A DNA stretch of 17,557 bases, taken from CALTSX01 sp051647685. GTDB taxonomy: Bacteria; Chlamydiota; Chlamydiia; Chlamydiales; CALTSX01. The notes under the pieces are model-generated. The model had not been told where the DNA came from and did not search any database. It worked only from the letters and a program-made list of their open reading frames with translations. The stretch is from contig JBOFEG010000024.1 in the NCBI GenBank assembly GCA_051647685.1, forward strand, positions 1 through 17,557. Reading direction: 5' to 3'. The translations under genes were made by a program, and so were the position numbers. Below, one piece after another: positions 1 to 4,486 of this stretch; within the stretch, counting starts at the first letter, position 1; each line of letters opens with the position of its first letter.

Positions 1-922
1 TTCCAGCTCCTCCACCCCCTCCAAATCCGCCTCCAGCATAGCGTATCCCGCCGCCGCCTCCGAATCCACCCCCCCCTCCCGTACGGTTTCCTCCACTCCC
101 AAAACCACCTCCACCGTTTGCGCCGCCATTACCTCCTCCTCCTCTAGGAAAATAATTTCCTAAAGCCTGCCTTCCTGCTCCACCGCCGCCACAATAACCA
201 CCATCGCCCCCATTATCACCTAATCCTGGACTACCATTTCCATCGCCTCCCCCCTCTCCTCCTACTGAATTGCCTTCATACTGTCCTGCTCTACCTCCTC
301 CATAGCCTGTAAGAAAAGAAGAACCATCGGAAGGAGCATCAGAATCAGAAGATGAAGCTGGATAATCTCCTCCTCCTATTTCGCCTGCTTTATGTTTATT
401 TGAAGAAGAAAAACTTGCACCTCCCCCACCATAAAAACTGTTTTGACTTCCTTGCCCTTCCCCTCCTTTAGCTTTACAGGAATTGATATGAGTGCTTGTT
501 AGTGTAAGTGTATTACCACGATCTATATAAACTCCACCACCAGCCCCCATTCCTCCCCCTCCACCATTTCCACCAATAGCAGCGCCATTCTGCAATATGC
601 AATTATTAATAGTTAGATCGGCCATAATAGTCGCAAACAATCTATACTGCCCTTGCCCATCGATAGGTTGTTTCCCAGTAGAATTTATAACCGTATCTTT
701 CTTAATTACAGGAAGATCAGAAGATAATGAGATAGGACTATTCCCAGGAATCTGCATAGTAATCGTATTTGAACTATCCGATCCGGAATTAATTTTCTCA
801 ATTGCAGAGCGTAAACTTCCCTCTCCACTATCTTTATTGATAGTAATAGGTACATCTAGAGAATAAAGACAAAACGAACATCCAAGTATAAACAATCCCA
901 CTAAAGTAATTTCGCGTTTCAT
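1..922 (-). CDS. Secreted glycine-rich beta-helix / autotransporter-like surface protein (N-terminal part, cut by window edge)
   Basis: The minus strand is open for 307 codons from ATG 922-920 to the left edge with no stop; the 3' end lies outside. Residues 1-22 form a hydrophobic signal peptide, with Leu-Gly-Cys at 13-15 giving a possible but imperfect lipobox. Next comes a stretch like the CSLREA / right-handed beta-helix start found in autotransporter passengers (SGEGSLRSAIEKIN, then hydrophobic-Asn ladders such as LTINNC and TLTLTSTHINSC). From about residue 115 the sequence is dominated by runs of three to five Gly separated by Asn, Ser, Tyr and Phe. Surface exposure or adhesion is an inference from this architecture. 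The Chlamydiaceae Pmp motifs (GGA[ILV], FxxN) are not convincingly present here, so I do not call it a Pmp. The base composition (G-rich) is far from the AT-rich neighbours. An in-frame upstream ATG at 940-938 would add six residues. No gene of this kind belongs to the neighbouring ribosomal cluster. Confidence 0.8.
   Translation of the reverse strand, partial: MKREITLVGLFILGCSFCLYSLDVPITINKDSGEGSLRSAIEKINSGSDSSNTITMQIPGNSPISLSSDLPVIKKDTVINSTGKQPIDGQGQYRLFATIMADLTINNCILQNGAAIGGNGGGGGMGAGGGVYIDRGNTLTLTSTHINSCKAKGGEGQGSQNSFYGGGGASFSSSNKHKAGEIGGGDYPASSSDSDAPSDGSSFLTGYGGGRAGQYEGNSVGGEGGGDGNGSPGLGDNGGDGGYCGGGGAGRQALGNYFPRGGGGNGGANGGGGFGSGGNRTGGGGGFGGGGGIRYAGGGFGGGGGAG
69..76 (-). repeat. Poly-G(8) tract inside the glycine-rich coding region
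   Basis: Eight consecutive C on the plus strand encode part of a Gly run near codon 282-285 of the minus-strand gene. It is a second homopolymer long enough to slip and would cause a frameshift if it changed length. In the given sequence it leaves the frame open. Confidence 0.7.
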
Positions 923-929
923 CTTTTTA

Positions 930-938
930 CCCCCCCCC
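930..938 (-). repeat. Poly-G(9) tract at the start of the glycine-rich gene
   Basis: Nine consecutive C on the plus strand read as nine G on the coding strand. The tract follows directly on an in-frame ATG (940-938) and ends seven bases before the ATG at 922. If translation starts at 940, tract length sets the frame. If it starts at 922, the tract sits where the Shine-Dalgarno should be. Either way length change could alter expression, as known for poly-G tracts of chlamydial pmp genes. Phase variation here is inferred. Confidence 0.7.
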
Positions 939-1020
939 ATAATTAAAAATATCTTTATCGCAATTCAGAAAAATAAAAGCACGGAAAAAGTAGAAACATT
1001 GATTTGTAAAAAAGCTAAAG

Positions 1021-1152
1021 TCAGACATCATTTAACCAGCGATAAAATCCAATATTCGTCCTCTGATTCGATTGCCACGTAAAAGAGTAACTCATTCTCA
1101 ATAATTTATCAATTAAAACGTCAATCAACAAACTTTTCCATTTTGGAAACAT
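1021..1152 (-). pseudogene. Small reading frame, possible displaced N-terminal half of the zinc-ribbon gene to its right
   Basis: ATG 1152-1150 to TGA 1023-1021 encodes 43 residues (begins MFPKWKSLLIDVLIDKLLR, ends FYRWLNDV) with a protein-like composition. There is no clear Shine-Dalgarno. The order 'hydrophobic IDV..LLR, then FTWQSN, then NIGF' resembles my recollection of the N-terminal half of the family whose zinc-ribbon half lies on the opposite strand from 1169. That would mean the N-terminal half has been inverted. This similarity is from memory and weak. The frame may equally be chance or an independent small protein. Confidence 0.25.
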
Positions 1153-1168
1153 TTTTTTACATTTTTAT

Positions 1169-1601
1169 GTGTCACTAGAAGAGTTTCCTGAAAGAATTCC
1201 GTTTTTTATTTTTGACAGTTTCCCGATTCCTGAAAATATCCGTGGCATAGCAGTTCAATCGCTTCCCTGTCACTTTGGGGGGTATCGTCCTATTTGTATG
1301 GCAAACTATAGGAAAATGTATTTAACTCCGTACATGGAGTTTATTTGTAGAAATTGTCACAGACTTTCTTACCTGTCTAAAAGTCTTAACAAAACAGATA
1401 GACTCACCTACACAAAGAAAAAAATATATCGTCAATATGGCATAAATCCTTCGAGAGATTTTATTTCAAAAAAAAGACAGACCATCGGGAATGCACAGAA
1501 AAACATTTGGCAAGTTTTTACACAAGAAATCAGCCATCAATGAGAGAATTTGTTGGGAAGAATACGTAGAAGAATTAAAGATGTTGCATCTTCACAACTA
1601 A
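1169..1601 (+). pseudogene. Zinc-ribbon protein of a widespread accessory family, frameshifted in an A8 run
   Basis: GTG 1169 opens a frame that stops at 1541-1543. It carries the family's landmarks: PCHFGGYRP at residues 33-41, then CRNCHRLSYLS at 60-70, followed by the basic stretch DRLTYTKKKIYRQYG. This matches an uncharacterised bacterial family of about 180-200 residues with the pattern PC-x-FGGxR, CPxC, CRxCxxLxY and a C-terminal kPxGMHxxTF segment. That last segment (RPSGMHRKTF) is present but one frame over, ending at TAA 1599-1601. The break falls in eight A at 1468-1475; seven A would join both parts into one frame. The first CPxC pair is degenerate (Cys43-Met-Ala-Asn), so one zinc ligand is missing. 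The N-terminal half is short or absent. The function of the family is unknown. A slippage-rescued gene is a possible alternative to a dead one. Confidence 0.6.
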
Positions 1602-1662
1602 GCTTATCCTCAACATGCAGTAAATCTATCTAGTTTTAAGTGGCATTAAAAGTGCTGTATAA

Positions 1663-1905
1663 AGTTGTTTACATATAGAAGGAATCAAGAAAATATTAAT
1701 AGATAATGTTCCATTATCAGGAGTTTTAAAACAAGAATATGACCATGGAAGTATCCTTGATTTAAATATCAAAAAACATTCTATAAAAATTTTTGTTGAA
1801 TGGATAGATTTTCCTCCGAAAACAAGACGAAATGATTTTTCTCTTATTAAAATTGAAGCAGAAAAGATTTATTGGGAAAATATTCCTGATCTTCCATGGG
1901 ATTGA
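1663..1905 (+). pseudogene. 5'-truncated remnant, copy 1 of a tandem three-copy family
   Basis: In frame 1 this stretch encodes about 80 residues that align with the C-terminal 60 percent of the intact copy at 1952. LHIEGIKKILIDNVPLSG matches the LHLNRIQTIIIDNQSFLG of copy 3, and the segments LKQEYDHGSI and EWIDFPPKTRRNDFS match copy 2 almost exactly; it then ends in EKIYWENIPDLPWD and TGA 1903-1905. A TAA at 1660-1662 lies where the other copies have Lys of IKGK. Nothing upstream of about 1650 resembles the N-terminal FHDGSI region. The DNA of its last ~105 bases is close to copy 2, which points to recent duplication or gene conversion. It has no plausible start and is best read as a remnant. 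Confidence 0.7.
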
Positions 1906-1951
1906 TTATCAACATAAATACCACAAATGTTTCTCAATATTCTGGAATATT

Positions 1952-2347
1952 ATGAATATTTCTATATACCAAGATTTTTTTCATGATGGGTCAATTATTG
2001 ATATATTTCATAAAGAAAATAGTATTGTAATTGCTATGGAAAGCGCTGAAATAGATAAAGAAGATCTTGTAGATGATATTCCTCTTTCAAAAGACGATTC
2101 AATCAAAGGAAAATTTTATATTAATGGAGTTTATAGTATAACAATAAATGACGAACCATTTTTAGGAATACTAAAACAAAAATACGATCATGGGAGCATC
2201 TTTGAATTATCTGTTCAGAAAAATTTCTGTGAAATTTGTATTGAATGGATAGATTTTCCTCCCAAAACAAGACGAAATGATTTTTCTGTTATTAAAATCG
2301 AAGCAGAAAAGATCTACTGGGAAAATATTCCAAACCTTCCAAGTTAA
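1952..2347 (+). CDS. Unrecognised 131-residue protein, intact copy 2 of a tandem three-copy family
   Basis: ATG 1952 is chosen over the longer open frame upstream because its product (MNISIYQDFFHDGSI) aligns with the start of copy 3, and a GGA lies about seven bases before it. The 131 residues have no signal peptide or membrane segment and look like a small, acidic, mostly beta soluble protein. Conserved features shared with copy 3 are FFHDGSI (9-15), SAEIDKED (31-38), IKGK (51-54), a YDHGSI/DYGDI turn (78-83), EWIDF (98-102) and AEKIYWENIP.LP near the end. I do not recognise the family. Tandem, diverging, partly broken copies beside other accessory debris are typical of immunity-type or host-interaction genes, but nothing in the sequence proves either. 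Its TAA overlaps the ATG of copy 3 by one base (TAATG), suggesting translational coupling. Confidence 0.75.
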   Translation: MNISIYQDFFHDGSIIDIFHKENSIVIAMESAEIDKEDLVDDIPLSKDDSIKGKFYINGVYSITINDEPFLGILKQKYDHGSIFELSVQKNFCEICIEWIDFPPKTRRNDFSVIKIEAEKIYWENIPNLPS

Positions 2348-2754
2348 TGAACATGGATCTACTAGATATTTCCAAGTATACAAGTTTTTTTCACGACGGT
2401 TCGATTATGAATATAGAACACGTCGGATCTAACCTTATTCTTACTGTAGGTAGTGCAGAAATAGATAAAGAAGATATAAAAGATAATATCATTTTATCAT
2501 CAAATAATCGTATTAAAGGGAAGTTGCACCTTAATAGAATACAGACAATAATTATAGATAATCAATCATTTTTAGGTAAAATGAAGCAAGAGCATGATTA
2601 TGGTGATATTCTCCACTTAATTATTAAAAAAAATTTATAACTTACTGTTGAATGGATTGATTTTACTCCAAAAGCTGAAAAAGAAGTTTTTTCAGTCATT
2701 CAGGTTAAAGCAGAAAAGATTTATTGGGAAAATATTCCTGACCTTCCAGATTAA
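2347..2754 (+). pseudogene. Copy 3 of the tandem family, interrupted by one in-frame stop
   Basis: From ATG 2347 (or 2353) the frame encodes MNMDLLDISKYTSFFHDGSI and follows copy 2 along its length. It is cut by TAA 2638-2640, just after IIKKNL. The same frame then continues without further stops through LTVEWIDFTPKAEKEVFSVI and AEKIYWENIPDLPD to TAA 2752-2754. A single base change (for example CAA, AAA or GAA to TAA) would explain the interruption, so the event is recent. The 97-residue truncated product lacks the conserved C-terminal EWIDF and YWENIP block. It could be made but is probably non-functional unless the stop is read through. Confidence 0.75.
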
Positions 2755-2952
2755 ATCTCTAAATTGTAAAGATTCCTATCATTGCTGAGTTTAGGTAAAA
2801 AAATACAAATTTGAATTAGCAGATTTAGCACTTAAATGTCATGATCTATGGAAATAATTGTCTTATTAAAATATATCTCACATAGATTGGTATAAAAATC
2901 AGTACCCTGTTATCTTTACTCATCAAGAATCAATTATTTAGTTGGAATTACT
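2755..2952 (+). other. Intergenic stretch without a supported gene
   Basis: These 198 bases are AT-rich and have no open frame of useful length. Frame 2 from about 2810 reads protein-like (ADLALKCHDLWK, then stops, then WYKNQYPVIF) but contains three stops within some 45 codons, ending at TAG 2939-2941. It may be a further gene remnant; I could not assign a family. No hairpin terminator was evident. Confidence 0.4.
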
Positions 2953-3384
2953 ATGCTATTCACCCTTAAAAGCAATACCTTTTTTTTATCACTTTTATGT
3001 AGTTCCATATTGCATGGCCTGCTTTGTGGTTATTTCGCTGAACGAAGAAGATGTAACCCATGGATATGGTTTTTTATTGGAATGATGTGTGGTATTTGTG
3101 GATTAATCGTTTTATTTATAACAACAAAAAAAGAACCACAAAAAGCTATTGTAAAAGATACACCGAAAACAATAATTAACCCCAATTTTTACTCTGTTCC
3201 TTGGTACTATGTAGATAGTACAAGAAATCAGCAAGGTCCTATAGATTTTTTTAGCCTGCAAAAGCTCATACAAGAAAAACAAATATCAAAAGAAAATTAT
3301 ATATGGTGTGAGGAATGGGATAACTGGAAGGTACTTCAGGAAGTCCCTTCCTTATACGTGAATCTGATTACCAAGAAGCCTTAA
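2953..3384 (+). CDS. Small membrane protein with C-terminal GYF_2 domain
   Basis: ATG 2953 is preceded by GGAA about eight bases upstream. The 143 residues have two hydrophobic segments (about 9-28 and 38-57) separated by a short basic loop AERRRCNPWIW, a layout common in small bacterial proteins with a 'KGR-W' two-helix module. Residues 84-132 form a GYF_2 (DUF4339) domain: WYYVDSTRNQQGPID, then SLQKLIQ, then the Trp of YIWCEEW and W125 before VP at 131-132. GYF_2 domains are thought to mediate protein-protein contacts. By this topology the domain would sit on the cytoplasmic side, but I infer this only from the basic residues following helix 2. The role is unknown. The gene converges on rpsN and their 3' ends overlap by 17 bases. 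Confidence 0.8.
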   Translation: MLFTLKSNTFFLSLLCSSILHGLLCGYFAERRRCNPWIWFFIGMMCGICGLIVLFITTKKEPQKAIVKDTPKTIINPNFYSVPWYYVDSTRNQQGPIDFFSLQKLIQEKQISKENYIWCEEWDNWKVLQEVPSLYVNLITKKP

Positions 3385-3673
3385 AGATCCCAGGTATTCT
3401 ACCTGAATTGGCATACTCTCTGAAGCATAATCTGGACATTTTAAATCTTCGCAGGTATCCGCGAGCACGACCTGTTAGTAAACAGCGATTCCGGAGCCGC
3501 GTTGGTGATGAATTTTTTGGCAGTTTATTAAGTGCAATAACCGCATCAGCCCTGTCTGATTCACTAGTAGAGGGGCTAAGGATTATTTTTTTTAATTCTT
3601 GCCTTTTTTTATACTTGCGAGCTACGAGAACCTCGCGACGTTTTTGTGTTTGAACTAACCCTTGTCTAGCCAT
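3368..3673 (-). CDS. rpsN: 30S ribosomal protein S14
   Basis: The 101 residues start MARQGLVQTQKRREVL and end FREYANSGRIPGIFKASW, the typical S14 C-terminus (RE.A..G.IPG..KASW), with LRNRCLLTGRARGYLRRF in the middle. It is the long, zinc-independent type: there are only two Cys and no CxxC pairs. S14 binds 16S rRNA in the head of the small subunit. GGGG lies five bases before the ATG. It follows rpmJ with a nine-base gap and is evidently cotranscribed with it from the promoter at 3859-3887. The rpmJ-rpsN pairing is, as I recall, the same as in Chlamydia trachomatis. The 3' end overlaps that of the GYF_2 gene. Confidence 0.97.
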   Translation of the reverse strand: MARQGLVQTQKRREVLVARKYKKRQELKKIILSPSTSESDRADAVIALNKLPKNSSPTRLRNRCLLTGRARGYLRRFKMSRLCFREYANSGRIPGIFKASW

Positions 3674-3682
3674 AATTCCCCT

Positions 3683-3820
3683 TTATTTTTTACGAGCAGG
3701 TCCTTTCTGTCTCTGTTTGCGATTTGGATCTTTTTTATTGATTACATAGACACGTCCACGTCGAGTAACAATCTTATCACCTTTACTAGGATCTGCCTTC
3801 ACGGATGCACGGACTTTCAT
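3683..3820 (-). CDS. rpmJ: 50S ribosomal protein L36, zinc-free type
   Basis: ATG 3820-3818 to TAA 3685-3683 encodes 45 residues: MKVRASVKADPSKGD, then KIVTRRGRVYVINKKDPNRK, then QRQKGPARKK. This is L36 with the C-terminal extension and without the four zinc ligands of classical 37-residue L36; the PNRKQRQ-GPARKK ending is what I remember for chlamydial L36. It is part of the large ribosomal subunit near the peptidyl-transferase region. AAGGA sits nine bases upstream of the start. It is the first gene of the leftward rpmJ-rpsN unit. Confidence 0.97.
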   Translation of the reverse strand: MKVRASVKADPSKGDKIVTRRGRVYVINKKDPNRKQRQKGPARKK

Positions 3821-3858
3821 AGAAGTATTATCCTTAAAAATTTAAATATATCAAGGGG

Positions 3859-3887
3859 AGTATAGCGTTTTTTTCTTTTGATGACAA
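3859..3887 (-). promoter_or_regulatory. Sigma-70-type promoter for rpmJ-rpsN
   Basis: On the minus strand TTGTCA (3887-3882) and TATACT (3864-3859) are separated by exactly 17 bases; both match the consensus in five of six positions. Expected transcription start is near 3852, leaving a leader of about 30 bases that includes the AAGGA ribosome binding site. Confidence 0.75.
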
Positions 3888-3902
3888 TGGTTAGTTTTTT
3901 CC

Positions 3903-3931
3903 TTGCGAGATACACTTCCGTTCTTTACTAT
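3903..3931 (+). promoter_or_regulatory. Probable promoter for rpmH-rnpA and following genes
   Basis: TTGCGA (3903-3908) and TACTAT (3926-3931) lie 17 bases apart, each matching the sigma-70 consensus in four of six positions. Transcription would start near 3938, with AAAGG (3952-3956) as ribosome binding site for ATG 3963. It is weaker than the divergent rpmJ promoter. I found no other good promoter until well into the rightward cluster. Confidence 0.45.
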
Positions 3932-3962
3932 TTTGACATTAAACTATTGTTAAAGGCTTATT

Positions 3963-4097
3963 ATGAAGAGAACCTACAATCCAAGTAAAAGAAAGCGAAA
4001 ATCAGTTCATGGATTCCGCGCTCGTATGGCAACTCCCGGTGGGAGAAAAGTAATCAACCGACGCAGAAGACAAGGACGTAAAAAGCTAACCGTGTGA
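3963..4097 (+). CDS. rpmH: 50S ribosomal protein L34
   Basis: The 44 residues (MKRTYNPSKRKRKSVHGFRA, then RMATPGGRKVINRRRRQGRKKLTV) match L34 along the whole length: KRTYQPS-like start, HGFRARM, GRKVIxRRRxxGRKxL. L34 is a basic protein of the large subunit. AAAGG is seven bases before the ATG. The stop TGA overlaps the GTG start of rnpA (GTGA), the usual tight rpmH-rnpA coupling. There is no dnaA or oriC-like sequence beside it, unlike the arrangement in many other bacteria. Confidence 0.97.
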   Translation: MKRTYNPSKRKRKSVHGFRARMATPGGRKVINRRRRQGRKKLTV

Positions 4098-4486
4098 CCC
4101 TCGCTTTCCCAAAGCAAGCCCGTATTTTACGACGATATGAATATAAGTCCTTCTCCCGTAATGGAAAACTATGGGTTGGACCTTCTCTTCTTATTCATTA
4201 TCGATTTGGGAATTGCACAGTTCCAAGGCTGGGTCTGACAGTTACCAAAAAATATGGAAACGCGGTTAGCCGAAATCGCTTTAAAAGGATGTTGAGAGAG
4301 TCTTTTCGCGCTCTTTATGCCCATTTCCCTAAACAATTGGAAATTAATATAAAACCTAAATATCACACTGTTATCCCTACAACTTTGCTTTGTAAAGCAC
4401 AACTGCAAACATTTATCGACTTTCTATCGCACAATGAAACAAATCACATCCTACAACGAAAGCCAACAACTAGCCATTACCAGTAG
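4094..4486 (+). CDS. rnpA: Ribonuclease P protein component
   Basis: The 130-residue basic protein starts at GTG 4094, overlapping the rpmH stop by four bases. It carries the RnpA pattern: an N-terminal KQARILRRYEYKSF segment, a central beta-strand RLGLTVTKKYGNAV, and the RNR signature R60-N61-R62 followed by FKRMLRESFR. RnpA binds the RNase P RNA and helps remove 5' leaders from pre-tRNA. The C-terminus beyond about residue 112 (SHNETNHILQ...) is poorly conserved-looking and its DNA is shared, in another frame, with the first 53 bases of the helicase gene. Confidence 0.95.
   Translation: MTLAFPKQARILRRYEYKSFSRNGKLWVGPSLLIHYRFGNCTVPRLGLTVTKKYGNAVSRNRFKRMLRESFRALYAHFPKQLEINIKPKYHTVIPTTLLCKAQLQTFIDFLSHNETNHILQRKPTTSHYQ

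Noticed and set aside
597..866. 89-codon plus-strand open frame
   Set aside because: It is antisense to the signal peptide and beta-helix region of the minus-strand gene, which has far better protein features.
1..922. Calling the glycine-rich gene a classical chlamydial Pmp
   Set aside because: I could not find convincing GGA[ILV] or FxxN repeats in the visible part, and the gene is not next to plsX like pmpD. Only an autotransporter-like label is supportable.
1169..1601. Transposase or insertion sequence
   Set aside because: The zinc-ribbon family occurs with mobile and phage regions, but no catalytic transposase residues, terminal inverted repeats or target duplications were seen.
2810..2941. 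Remnant of an AAA-ATPase/nuclease-type accessory gene (segment WYKNQYPVIF)
   Set aside because: The frame has three stops in about 45 codons and the resemblance is a few residues only; no family can be claimed.
3408..3865. Plus-strand open frames over rpsN and rpmJ
   Set aside because: They are shadows of clearly identified ribosomal protein genes on the minus strand.
3933..3938. Perfect TTGACA as -35 element for rpmH
   Set aside because: A 16-18 base spacer would put the -10 on or next to the start codon with no matching hexamer; the TTGCGA/TACTAT pair fits better.
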